Below are positions 1 to 7,664 of a stretch of DNA of 64,000 bases, piece after piece. Source of the DNA: Clostridia bacterium (GTDB lineage Bacteria > Bacillota > Clostridia > TANB77 > CAG-465). The position numbers were made by a program, and so were the translations under genes. Under the pieces are notes generated by a model. It was given only the letters and a program-made list of their open reading frames with translations. It searched no databases and had not been told where the DNA came from. The stretch is from NCBI GenBank assembly GCA_017534305.1, contig JAFWCU010000003.1:35736-99735 (forward strand), written 5' to 3'. Within the stretch, counting starts at the first letter, position 1. Each line of letters starts with the position of its first letter.

Positions 1-135
1 TACCTTTTTCTCTTTGTATGGTATTCCCATTCTTCCAATAATATATTCTCCGTATTCAGATAATAATTCATTTAGTGCTGGTACACTCTCTTTGTTTTCA
101 ACAATAATTCCAATTACTGCAACTCTAGTATCCAT
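1..135 (-). CDS. TM1266-type iron-only hydrogenase system regulator (5' part)
   Basis: Only the first 45 codons are inside the window; the gene runs off the left edge. The N-terminus MDTRVAVIGIIVEN followed by a segment ending YIIGRMGIPY matches the small ACT-like TM1266 family annotated as putative regulator of the iron-only hydrogenase system. Two in-frame ATGs lie 6 nt apart. The ribosome binding site GAAGGGA is about 9 nt from the second (135) and only 2 nt from the first (141), so 135 is chosen. A promoter and a tandem direct repeat lie just upstream. The family assignment is by N-terminal motif only and the ligand is unknown. Confidence 0.75.
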   Translation of the reverse strand, partial: MDTRVAVIGIIVENKESVPALNELLSEYGEYIIGRMGIPYKEKKV

Positions 136-156
136 TTTCATCTTCCCTTCTTTTTG

Positions 157-191
157 TATCTTTCGGTTAGAAGTTTATCTTTCCGTTAGAA
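157..191 (-). repeat. Tandem 16-bp direct repeat in the TM1266 leader
   Basis: Two copies of TATCTTTCsGTTAGAA (plus-strand reading, s = G or C) lie at 157-172 and 176-191 with one mismatch and a 19-bp period. They fall between the inferred transcription start (about 196) and the start codon of the minus-strand TM1266 gene. Such a repeat is a candidate regulator site or RNA element. The function is inference. Confidence 0.5.
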
Positions 192-202
192 AACCCAACT
201 AA

Positions 203-231
203 ATTTTAACACACTACTTTTCTTTTAGCAA
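203..231 (-). promoter_or_regulatory. Promoter of TM1266 gene
   Basis: Minus-strand TTGCTA (231-226), 17-bp spacer, TAAAAT (208-203). It points at the TM1266 start codon about 65 nt downstream. Confidence 0.45.
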
Positions 232-311
232 TAGCATATGAAATTTAGCCATAATACATTCTTCTTATTGCATGTTAATTTACATACTTTTCATTTTTTT
301 CTTCATTTTGG

Positions 312-340
312 TTGACAAACCAACAAAAAAAGTTTATAAT
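312..340 (+). promoter_or_regulatory. Consensus promoter of the tRNA pair
   Basis: Perfect TTGACA (312-317), 17-bp spacer and TATAAT (335-340), 17 nt before the tRNA-His gene. A perfect match at stable-RNA genes is typical of the main vegetative sigma factor. Confidence 0.85.
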
Positions 341-356
341 ATAGAAGTACTGAAAT

Positions 357-433
357 GGTGGATATAGTTCAGTTGGTAGAGCGCCAGTTTGTGGCACTGG
401 ATGTCGTGGGTTCAAGTCCCACTATTCACCCCA
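357..433 (+). tRNA. tRNA-His (GTG)
   Basis: Cloverleaf folds by eye: acceptor GTGGATA (358-364) pairs with TATTCAC (423-429), and the extra G at 357 (the G-1 characteristic of tRNA-His) pairs with C430. The anticodon loop contains GTG, the T arm is GTGGG-TTCAAGT-CCCAC, and CCA is encoded at 431-433. It is cotranscribed with tRNA-Gln 8 nt downstream. Confidence 0.95.
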
Positions 434-441
434 TCTAATAT

Positions 442-516
442 TGGGCTGTAGCCAAGTGGTAAGGCATCAGACTTTGACTCTGACATGCGCTGGTTCGAGT
501 CCAGCCAGCCCAGCCA
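442..516 (+). tRNA. tRNA-Gln (TTG)
   Basis: Acceptor TGGGCTG (442-448) pairs with CAGCCCA (506-512). The anticodon stem-loop TCAGA-CTTTGAC-TCTGA carries the TTG anticodon, the T loop is TTCGAGT, and CCA is encoded (514-516). It is followed by a rho-independent terminator. Confidence 0.95.
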
Positions 517-522
517 ATATTA

Positions 523-560
523 AATACTAGAGTATAGAAATATGCTCTAGTATTTTTTTT
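523..560 (+). terminator. Terminator of tRNA operon
   Basis: AATACTAGAG (523-532) pairs perfectly with CTCTAGTATT (545-554), followed by a run of T to 560. Confidence 0.9.
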
Positions 561-602
561 CGCGAAAAAAAGAAAATAGACTGAGTGTTTTCCACTCAGT
601 CT
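561..602 (-). terminator. Terminator of the Nudix/radical SAM unit
   Basis: Inverted repeat AGACTGAGTG/CACTCAGTCT at 578-602, with the T-rich tail on the minus strand (561-577). It ends the two-gene unit read from 3657. Confidence 0.85.
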
Positions 603-608
603 ACGTTA

Positions 609-1508
609 TTATTCAAACATTTTTAAAACATCAAGAGCCATTTGCTTTTTTTCTGGAAAAGTATCAAAATCTTCACTTTCAATTTCTTCTTTAGAAAACC
701 ATCTATGTGCTTTTATCTCTTCTTTATTATCTGTAAGTTTTGAAGTACCTTTATCCACTGCAACATAAAAAATATCCATATGTTCATGATTTGGTTTTGT
801 ATAATTTTTTTGAAGTGCAAAAGGAATAATATAATCTTCTTCTCTTGGATATCTTTTACCGATAAGTTCAATATCTAAGTTAGTTTCTTCTTTGACTTCT
901 CTTAATACAGCATGTTCTGGATTTTCATCCTCTTCTATATGCCCTCCAACAAATAACCATTTATTTAGTTTTTTATGATGTATAAACAATATTTTATTCT
1001 TTTCTTTATTTACTACACAAGCTGTAGCACAAAAATGACATTCATATTCTTTATCTTCTTTTCTATTATTGAAATTATATATTTCTAAACATTCTTTTAC
1101 TTCATCTGTAATTTTTGGATTATCTATTGCTTCTTGCATAGACTGCCATTTATATGCATCATGTTCTGTAAGTTTAATCTCACTATTATTTTCTACACTA
1201 ATAGCAAAATTATATTGTCTTGCTTTTTTACCACTACCAGAAATATAATCAAAAGAATTAATAAAACAAAGTACTTCTTTTAAGTCAAGATTTGTCTCCT
1301 CTTTAACTTCCCTAATTAAAGCATCAAAAATTGATTCACCTTTTTCCATATTTCCACTTGGTAATTCATCTATTCCACCCATAAAATCATCTACTTTTCT
1401 ACTCATAACAAGTATTTGATTTTTTTCATTTACTATGATAGCACCTACCACATTTTTCTCAATGCCATCATCTTTTCCTCTCTCAATTAAATAATCATAA
1501 AATTTCAT
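609..1508 (-). CDS. Tandem double-Nudix hydrolase
   Basis: 299-residue protein with two complete Nudix domains. The first Nudix box is G52-x5-E58-x7-R66-E67-V68-x-E70-E71; the second, near residues 190-215, reads GGHIEEDENPEHAVLREV followed by KEET. Nudix enzymes hydrolyse nucleoside diphosphates linked to another moiety, and both catalytic glutamate sets look intact. Residues 150-165 carry a CHFCATAC motif between the domains, possibly a metal site. The ribosome binding site AAGGAGG lies at the very end of the upstream radical SAM gene, so the two are probably translationally coupled. Substrate unknown; one domain could be housekeeping and the other pathway-specific, or both may act on intermediates of the neighbouring enzyme. 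Confidence 0.9.
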   Translation of the reverse strand: MKFYDYLIERGKDDGIEKNVVGAIIVNEKNQILVMSRKVDDFMGGIDELPSGNMEKGESIFDALIREVKEETNLDLKEVLCFINSFDYISGSGKKARQYNFAISVENNSEIKLTEHDAYKWQSMQEAIDNPKITDEVKECLEIYNFNNRKEDKEYECHFCATACVVNKEKNKILFIHHKKLNKWLFVGGHIEEDENPEHAVLREVKEETNLDIELIGKRYPREEDYIIPFALQKNYTKPNHEHMDIFYVAVDKGTSKLTDNKEEIKAHRWFSKEEIESEDFDTFPEKKQMALDVLKMFE

Positions 1509-1509
1509 A

Positions 1510-3657
1510 TTATACCTCCTTGTGTTCTTTATAATATCTAGAAACTTTATTCAATATTTCACAGTATTTAATAACAATATCTTCATCTTCCTTATCATAC
1601 CATACTGGTATTTTAAATGAATTTTCATAAAAGTCATCTGCATTTTCAAACATTTCATCATCATTTAAAATTTTATCATATTCTGGGAAGAAATAGCTAG
1701 GATTTTTAAATAATTCTAGCCTATTAAGCGGACAAGTTGAACCAGGTTTATCAAATTCAACACCACCTTCTTCATTTAATGCTTGTATAAATTTCTCAAT
1801 AGGCACATTATTAAATTTAGTTTTATCGTACTTAATTATCAAAGCATAATAGCTACATTTGCTACCATCATAAGGTTTATTTAATTCCAGGCCATCAATG
1901 CTATCAATTGTATTTTTAATTATATTTACCATATCATTTTTTATAGCTATAATTTCATCCAAATGCTTAAATTGCTCATATGCAATTCTTATTGCAAGAG
2001 GATGTGCTCTTAGCTTTAAACCTTTTCCAGTAACAGCATATTTATAGTCAATGCTGTTTTTATTAATTTCTTGTTTACAACGTTTATTATAATGTCCAAG
2101 TAATATAGCATTTTTATAGATATACTTATTATTGGTTATTATAATACCGCCTTCTCCTCCAGTAATTATTTTAGCACCTTGAAGTGAGAAAGCTGCCGCA
2201 TCAGAATATTCTCCAAGTTTCTTCCCTTTATACTCTCCGCCATGAGCATGCGAACAATCTTCGAGTAAATATATACCATATTTATTTGCAATTTCTCTTA
2301 ATTTATCCATCTTGCATGGATATCCCCACATATGAGTAACCATTATAGCCTTTGTGTGAGAATTAATTTTTTCCTCAACTTTTGTATAATCAATATTTCC
2401 AGTGCTATCGCAATCTACAAATACTGGTTTTGCACCAGTTTGAAAAATTGGAGTAACTGTTGCAAAAAAAGTATAAATTGGAACTATAACTTCATCTCCC
2501 TTTTTTAGTCCAATAGCATCATATAAAGAATGAAGTGCAGCTGTGCCACTTGAAGTTACTAATCCATATCTTTTGTTATGATATTTTGCAAATTCATCTT
2601 CAAATTTTTTAAAAATATCACTATTATCATAAATAGAAATTGTTTTATGAAGCTGTTCTATTACAGCATCTTCTAGCTCTTTGGTTATTTTTGGATGTAC
2701 AAATTTACCTTCAGCTTTGCACATTACGGCATTTCCACCATTTATTGCAAGCTTATCTATTGTATTCATAGGACAATTCTTGCCAAGTAATTCATTTGCT
2801 AAATTTATCTTTTTTTCAAGACCATCTTCATCTCTATTTTTAACTTCATTTTTTATATTTACTTCTTTTTTTATATATCTGCAAAGCTTAATTACACCAT
2901 CAGGAGATATAAACAAATCATTTAAAGAATTACAATATCTATTTGGATTATATCTGTCTTCTGCTGCGGCACAAAAAATCTTAGACAAAATTATTTTAGT
3001 TACGCCATCATACATTGTTATTTTGTGTGTTTCTTCTTCAAATACTTTAAAATTTAATTTTAATAAATTTTGTTTTATTTCATAAAGTGGAACAACTTTT
3101 TCTCTATCTTGACTAAACAATTCAATTATTTTTACACTTGCATTAATTTTTTTAGCAAGATTAATTATTTCTTTCATATCGCCTATTGAGCTATTCTGAC
3201 CACGTACAATAGTCATATTAATTCTAATATCTATATTTTTATTTAAATTCCTTAATTGTGATAAATTATGGATAACTTTATCTAGTTTATTATTCTTTTG
3301 AATAATATTATGATAAGTCTCACTATTAAGTGAATGAATAGATACATTAAGTCGATCAATGCTCTTAAAAATATCCATTCTGCGGTCAATAAGCTCACCG
3401 TTGCTTACAACGGTTATTTTCATACCATGCTTAGATAAAACATCTATAATATCTGAAATGTCATTTCTAATTAAAGGCTCCCCACCTGTAAGAGTAACTG
3501 TATTCCAACCATATTTCTTCTTACAAAACTCTACCAAAAATTCATAATCTTTGCTATCAAAAACCTCATTAGATCCTTTATCAACACCCTCACCATGACA
3601 AAAGTAACAATTGTAATTACAATTTCTTGTTACAATAAGTCTTAATTCTTTATCCAT
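1510..3657 (-). CDS. Radical SAM (MoaA-like) / DegT-DnrJ aminotransferase fusion
   Basis: 715-residue two-enzyme fusion. Residues 1 to about 310 are a radical SAM domain with C13-x3-C17-x2-C20 for the [4Fe-4S] cluster and TLTGGEPL for SAM binding. A later cysteine-containing stretch (FCAAAED, RYCNSL, SPDGVIKLC) resembles the auxiliary-cluster region of MoaA. From about residue 325 it is a PLP-dependent DegT/DnrJ/EryC1/StrS sugar-aminotransferase domain with SSGTAALHSL, EDCSHAHG and the Schiff-base lysine K496 in AKIITGGEGG. The longest frame has an ATG three codons earlier, but AGGAG abuts that codon and is 9 nt from the chosen ATG. The gene has its own promoter and is followed by the double-Nudix gene. 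A role in making an amino-sugar or nucleoside-like compound is inference; the substrate is unknown. Confidence 0.88.
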   Translation of the reverse strand: MDKELRLIVTRNCNYNCYFCHGEGVDKGSNEVFDSKDYEFLVEFCKKKYGWNTVTLTGGEPLIRNDISDIIDVLSKHGMKITVVSNGELIDRRMDIFKSIDRLNVSIHSLNSETYHNIIQKNNKLDKVIHNLSQLRNLNKNIDIRINMTIVRGQNSSIGDMKEIINLAKKINASVKIIELFSQDREKVVPLYEIKQNLLKLNFKVFEEETHKITMYDGVTKIILSKIFCAAAEDRYNPNRYCNSLNDLFISPDGVIKLCRYIKKEVNIKNEVKNRDEDGLEKKINLANELLGKNCPMNTIDKLAINGGNAVMCKAEGKFVHPKITKELEDAVIEQLHKTISIYDNSDIFKKFEDEFAKYHNKRYGLVTSSGTAALHSLYDAIGLKKGDEVIVPIYTFFATVTPIFQTGAKPVFVDCDSTGNIDYTKVEEKINSHTKAIMVTHMWGYPCKMDKLREIANKYGIYLLEDCSHAHGGEYKGKKLGEYSDAAAFSLQGAKIITGGEGGIIITNNKYIYKNAILLGHYNKRCKQEINKNSIDYKYAVTGKGLKLRAHPLAIRIAYEQFKHLDEIIAIKNDMVNIIKNTIDSIDGLELNKPYDGSKCSYYALIIKYDKTKFNNVPIEKFIQALNEEGGVEFDKPGSTCPLNRLELFKNPSYFFPEYDKILNDDEMFENADDFYENSFKIPVWYDKEDEDIVIKYCEILNKVSRYYKEHKEV

Positions 3658-3680
3658 AATTACCATCTCCTTGAGCCATC

Positions 3681-3709
3681 ATTATAATATCGTTTTTTTA
3701 ATTTGTAAA
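3681..3709 (-). promoter_or_regulatory. Promoter of radical SAM-Nudix unit
   Basis: Minus-strand TTTACA (3709-3704), 17-bp spacer, TATAAT (3686-3681), about 24 nt before the start codon. Confidence 0.7.
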
Positions 3710-3715
3710 GTAAAT

Positions 3716-3732
3716 ATGCAAATAATTTGCAT
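3716..3732. promoter_or_regulatory. 17-bp palindrome upstream of radical SAM promoter
   Basis: ATGCAAA-TAA-TTTGCAT, a perfect 7-3-7 dyad lying 6 bp upstream of the -35 box. It could be an activator or repressor site. On the plus strand it is followed by seven T, but no plus-strand gene precedes it, so an operator is preferred over a terminator. Confidence 0.4.
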
Positions 3733-3803
3733 TTTTTTATAAAATAGTTGCAAAAAGGCTTGCTTTCGAAATTTTATGTATACTGTAAGTAAGAATCTAA
3801 ACT

Positions 3804-3835
3804 AAAAAAAATAGAGTACTATTTCTAGTACTCTA
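3804..3835 (-). terminator. Terminator of secG-rnr-trmB operon
   Basis: Stem 3812-3820/3827-3835 (TAGAGTACT/AGTACTCTA) with eight T on the minus strand. The stem overlaps the trmB stop codon. Confidence 0.9.
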
Positions 3836-4463
3836 CTATTATTTTATATATAGGTCCAAAAGGTGAAAATTTCTTTTCATACTCTGTTTCTATATTAAAT
3901 ACATCTGTTTGGTGAAGATCTAAGTATACTTCTTTAAATCTTAATCCATAGTTTTGCATACTAACTAAACTATATTCAAAAAGTCCCCTATTATCTGTTT
4001 TAAATTCAATCTCACCATGTTCTCTTAATACTTTTTTGTATACATCTAAAAAGTTTTCATGAGTAAGTCTTCTTTTTGTATGCTTTTTTTTAGGCCATGG
4101 ATCACTAAAATTTAGATATATTTTTTCGATTTGATGCTCTTCGAATATTTCACTTAAAGTAGCTGCATCTTCACTCATAAAATATAAATTATCTAGTCTG
4201 ATATTATTTTCTTCTTCATATCTTTTTAGTTTTTTTATCGCTAATGCAAGAACAGGTGGAGAAACTTCAATTCCAATATAGATATTGTCCTTATCTAATT
4301 GACAAAGTCCTGTAATAAAATCTCCTTTTCCCATTCCTATTTCAAGATAAACTTTTTTTCCTTTATTTGCATTGATAATATTTTGTATTGTATCTTTATC
4401 CTTTATATATCTATCAAATTCATTCATTTCTTCGATAGCCTTAGGATTAAATCTGGTTCTCAT
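3825..4463 (-). CDS. trmB: tRNA (guanine-N7)-methyltransferase
   Basis: 212 residues, normal for bacterial TrmB, which methylates G46 of tRNAs using SAM. The SAM-binding motif LEIGMGKGDF is at 40-49 and the family signature FSDPWPKKKHTKRRL lies near residue 120. The start is supported by AAGGAGGAG 3-5 nt upstream. It is the last gene of the secG-rnr operon, 17 nt after the preceding membrane-protein gene. Confidence 0.96.
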   Translation of the reverse strand: MRTRFNPKAIEEMNEFDRYIKDKDTIQNIINANKGKKVYLEIGMGKGDFITGLCQLDKDNIYIGIEVSPPVLALAIKKLKRYEEENNIRLDNLYFMSEDAATLSEIFEEHQIEKIYLNFSDPWPKKKHTKRRLTHENFLDVYKKVLREHGEIEFKTDNRGLFEYSLVSMQNYGLRFKEVYLDLHQTDVFNIETEYEKKFSPFGPIYKIIVEY

Positions 4464-4472
4464 GACTCCTCC

Positions 4473-5183
4473 TTATATTACTGCAATTAGAGTACCAACA
4501 ACTTGAATAATACATCCAACAACACCTAAAAGTATTATATTTAAATATGGTATTTTAATATTTGCTTCCTCAATTTTTTTTGCTTTTTCTTCTCTTTTTT
4601 TGTTTAATTCTTCTAGTTTTTTCTCATCTTTTCTAAGATCGTAAAAACTTGCTTTTACATCATCCATTCCAAAGCTTGATTGATGATAATATTTATTTTT
4701 CTTAGTAGACAACTTACAATAGTATAAACCTACTGCAACACATAATGCTATTCCAATTACTTGAATTATCCCACCAATTAATGAAGTAGCAAAAAAGCCA
4801 GAACCAAAAGCATATCTTAAGGCCATTTGATCCACTATAACCATACTTTGTGCTAAACCTATTATAGACAAATAGCAATATGGTGTAATACCAGCAAAAA
4901 TAACTACAATACTTAATAATGCATCTTCTCTAAGCAAATCTCCTAGCCCTTTTACTGTACTTAACGGGTCAATATTGACACCTCCAGATTTAACTTTTGG
5001 TAATGTAGTAAAGAACGAAAATCCAAATAATATAAGTGCTATAACAAACATTACAATATGTAAAATCATTATATGTTCCCTATAAAAAGAAACAAGATTG
5101 CTCCATATATCACTACCATCTTTAATACCTACTTTAAATTTCTTTGTGTCTTTTTTTGATTGTTGTTTTTCCTTAATTTCCAT
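4473..5183 (-). CDS. Predicted membrane protein, four segments
   Basis: 236 residues after choosing the ATG preceded by AGAGGTG (7 nt). The longest frame would add nine residues that overlap the end of rnr and lack a ribosome binding site. It shows a charged N-terminus, hydrophobic segments near residues 38-60, 88-112, 125-155 and 212-235, and a Lys/Glu-rich, probably helical stretch (DLRKDEKKLEELNKKREEKA) before the last segment. I do not recognise a family. It sits between rnr and trmB, where smpB is often found in Firmicutes. Confidence 0.8.
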   Translation of the reverse strand: MEIKEKQQSKKDTKKFKVGIKDGSDIWSNLVSFYREHIMILHIVMFVIALILFGFSFFTTLPKVKSGGVNIDPLSTVKGLGDLLREDALLSIVVIFAGITPYCYLSIIGLAQSMVIVDQMALRYAFGSGFFATSLIGGIIQVIGIALCVAVGLYYCKLSTKKNKYYHQSSFGMDDVKASFYDLRKDEKKLEELNKKREEKAKKIEEANIKIPYLNIILLGVVGCIIQVVGTLIAVI

Positions 5184-5196
5184 TAATCCCCACCTC

Positions 5197-7344
5197 TTAT
5201 ATAATTTCAAAATCTATTTGTTTTGTCAAAACATCAGATTTTATTAACCTTACATTAACTTTATCTCCAATTTTAATAACATTTTTAGTTTTTCTACCAA
5301 TTATTAATCTAGATGATTCATCATAAATATAATAATCTCCAGGAATATCTGCAAAAGATACATATCCTTCAATGGTATTCTTAAGTTTTACAAAAATACC
5401 AAATGAAGTAATAGATGATACCATTGCTTCAAACTCTTGGCCTACAAAACGTTCCATATACATTGCAGAATACAAACTATCAAAATCTCTTTCTATCTTT
5501 GTGGCATTCTTCTCCATTTCAGATGAAGATTTTGCATATTCTTCTGCTTGTTTATCTAATTTTCTAAGTTCGTTTTGTTTAAAATCCATATTATTTTCTA
5601 GTGACTTAGAAATAACTCTATGAATAAACAAATCTGGATATCTTCTAATTGGTGAAGTAAAATGACAATAGTATTTAGCGTTAAGTCCAAAATGTCCTAA
5701 ACATTCGTTGCTATATTTTGCAAGTTTTAAAGATCTTAACATATATGTAGATACTATATCTTTATTTTCTTCATCTAAGTTATTTAAAATATCTGATAAA
5801 GCTTTAGGATGCACATCTTTTATACCTTTAATTCTAACATTATAATTAGATAAAACTAAATTTAAATCCCTTAGTTTTTCTTCATCTGGCTTCTCATGTA
5901 TTCTATAAATAAATGGTAATTCCAAATAATAATATTTTTCTGCTATAGCCATATTAGCCGCAAGCATAAATTCTTCTATCATTTGATTAGCAAATGTTAT
6001 TGGATATGGTTCAACATCTATAACATCACCATTTTCATCTAGTACTATATGAGTTTCTGGAATATCAAAATTAATACATCCCGAATTAATTCTTTTTTCA
6101 TTTAATATTTTAGCTAATTCTTGCATTAAAAGCAAGTCTTCTTTAAAATTAGCATATTCTTTTTTAGTTTCTTCATCCTCTGTATTAGATATAACTTTAT
6201 ATACTTTATCATAAGACATTTTTTTAGCAGATTTAATTACGCCTTTGAATGCTTCAGATTGAAGCACATTGCCTTTTAAATCCATTTTTATATCTATTCC
6301 TAGTACTAATCTTTCTACACCTTCATTTAAGCTACAAATCCCATTTGAAAGTTCTTTAGGTAACATTGGAATAACAGTGCCTGGAATATATATGCTTGTA
6401 CCTCTAGCAATTGCCTCTTTATTTAGAGCTGTACCTTCTCTTACATAATGTGAAACATCTGCTATATATACAGATAAAATGTACTCATTATCTATCTTTT
6501 TAACATATACAGCATCGTCTAAATCTTTAGCATCTGCTGCATCTATAGTAAAGCATCTCTCATTAGTTCTATCTACTCTGCCTTGCTTTTCTTTCTTTAA
6601 TACACTTTGAGGAATTTTAGCCACTTCTGCTTTAACATCCTCATTAAATTTTTCTAAAATATCTAAATTATATGAAACATATAATGATTTTGCATCAATA
6701 TGTGCATCATCTTCTGTTCCAATTATACTTTCTATTTTTCCTTCAGCTTTATTTTCATCTGTAGGATATTTAACTAATTTAACTTTAACGACTTGACCTG
6801 TTTTATAGTTTTGAGAATTCTTCTTTGAAATATAGATATCTGCAATTGTATCATCTATTGGTTCAACAAATCCAAAGTTTTTAGATTTGGTAAATTTTCC
6901 TATTACAGTTTCAATATTTCTTTTTAATACTTTTACAACTTTTCCTTCCCTGCTTTTTCCACTAGATTCAAATGTTTCAACAAGAATTTCATCCCCGTTC
7001 ATTGCACCATTTAAGTTTTTAGACGAAATATATACATCATCTCCGTCTTCAACTATTCCAAAACCAAATCCCATAGATTTAGCTTGAAACTTACATTTTA
7101 CATAGTCTGTTCTATTAAGTGGAACATATCTATTACTATCATCTACTATTACTATTCCTTCTTCAACAAGTTCAGCAAGTATTCTATCTAGTTGCTTTTG
7201 ATCATGTTCTGGAATACTAAATAATGCAATAATTTGTTTTCTAGTAGCTAAACTATACTCATTAGATAAAAAGAAGGAAGTTAACACTTCCTTCCTTGTA
7301 GTATATTTATCTTTTCGTAAATTATTTTCTGTAGTGTTTTTCAT
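5197..7344 (-). CDS. rnr: Ribonuclease R
   Basis: 715-residue 3'-5' exoribonuclease of the RNB/RNase II family. An N-terminal winged-helix segment (about 15-65) and cold-shock-like domains precede the RNB catalytic domain (about 250-580). That domain carries the metal-binding motif TIDAADAKDLDDAVYVKK with its aspartates intact, and a C-terminal S1 domain (about 635-710) follows. The length is normal for Clostridia. It follows secG by 11 nt, the usual Firmicutes arrangement, and has AAAGGAT upstream of its ATG. It degrades structured RNA and takes part in trans-translation-linked mRNA decay. Confidence 0.96.
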   Translation of the reverse strand: MKNTTENNLRKDKYTTRKEVLTSFFLSNEYSLATRKQIIALFSIPEHDQKQLDRILAELVEEGIVIVDDSNRYVPLNRTDYVKCKFQAKSMGFGFGIVEDGDDVYISSKNLNGAMNGDEILVETFESSGKSREGKVVKVLKRNIETVIGKFTKSKNFGFVEPIDDTIADIYISKKNSQNYKTGQVVKVKLVKYPTDENKAEGKIESIIGTEDDAHIDAKSLYVSYNLDILEKFNEDVKAEVAKIPQSVLKKEKQGRVDRTNERCFTIDAADAKDLDDAVYVKKIDNEYILSVYIADVSHYVREGTALNKEAIARGTSIYIPGTVIPMLPKELSNGICSLNEGVERLVLGIDIKMDLKGNVLQSEAFKGVIKSAKKMSYDKVYKVISNTEDEETKKEYANFKEDLLLMQELAKILNEKRINSGCINFDIPETHIVLDENGDVIDVEPYPITFANQMIEEFMLAANMAIAEKYYYLELPFIYRIHEKPDEEKLRDLNLVLSNYNVRIKGIKDVHPKALSDILNNLDEENKDIVSTYMLRSLKLAKYSNECLGHFGLNAKYYCHFTSPIRRYPDLFIHRVISKSLENNMDFKQNELRKLDKQAEEYAKSSSEMEKNATKIERDFDSLYSAMYMERFVGQEFEAMVSSITSFGIFVKLKNTIEGYVSFADIPGDYYIYDESSRLIIGRKTKNVIKIGDKVNVRLIKSDVLTKQIDFEII

Positions 7345-7355
7345 AATATCCTTTA

Positions 7356-7592
7356 CTATTTAATAATTGAAAAAGTTGTAGCAAAGCATAGTATGCAGAA
7401 AATTATACCTAAAACGATAGTGTATTTAGATAATACTCCATCTAGAGTTTTAGATTTATTTGCTCCGTAAAATGTATTACTTCCTGTAACAGCAGATTGT
7501 TGATCTTTGCTAGATTGTAGCATTACAACTACTGTTAGAACTAATCCAACTATTATTGTCAATATTGATAAAGTCCAATCTATCCATCCCAT
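7356..7592 (-). CDS. secG: Preprotein translocase subunit SecG
   Basis: 78 residues with two membrane segments (about 6-26 and 56-77) and the conserved loop region TGSNTFYGANKSKTLD. SecG is the small accessory subunit of the SecYEG channel. The ribosome binding site is AGGAGGAGAA. It is first in the operon secG-rnr-membrane protein-trmB. Confidence 0.95.
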   Translation of the reverse strand: MGWIDWTLSILTIIVGLVLTVVVMLQSSKDQQSAVTGSNTFYGANKSKTLDGVLSKYTIVLGIIFCILCFATTFSIIK

Positions 7593-7633
7593 ATTGTTCT
7601 CCTCCTATCAAACATGTCGTTTTACATTTCTGT

Positions 7634-7662
7634 ATTATAACATAAAATTATTCAAAATACAA
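7634..7662 (-). promoter_or_regulatory. Promoter of secG operon
   Basis: Minus-strand TTGTAT (7662-7657), 17-bp spacer, TATAAT (7639-7634). The -35 box lies immediately downstream of the stop of the preceding gene. Confidence 0.7.
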
Positions 7663-7664
7663 GG

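Noticed and set aside
357..3657. Genomic island inserted at the tRNA pair
   Set aside because: No integrase, no repeated tRNA end and no change in base composition; the radical SAM unit merely lies next to the tRNAs.
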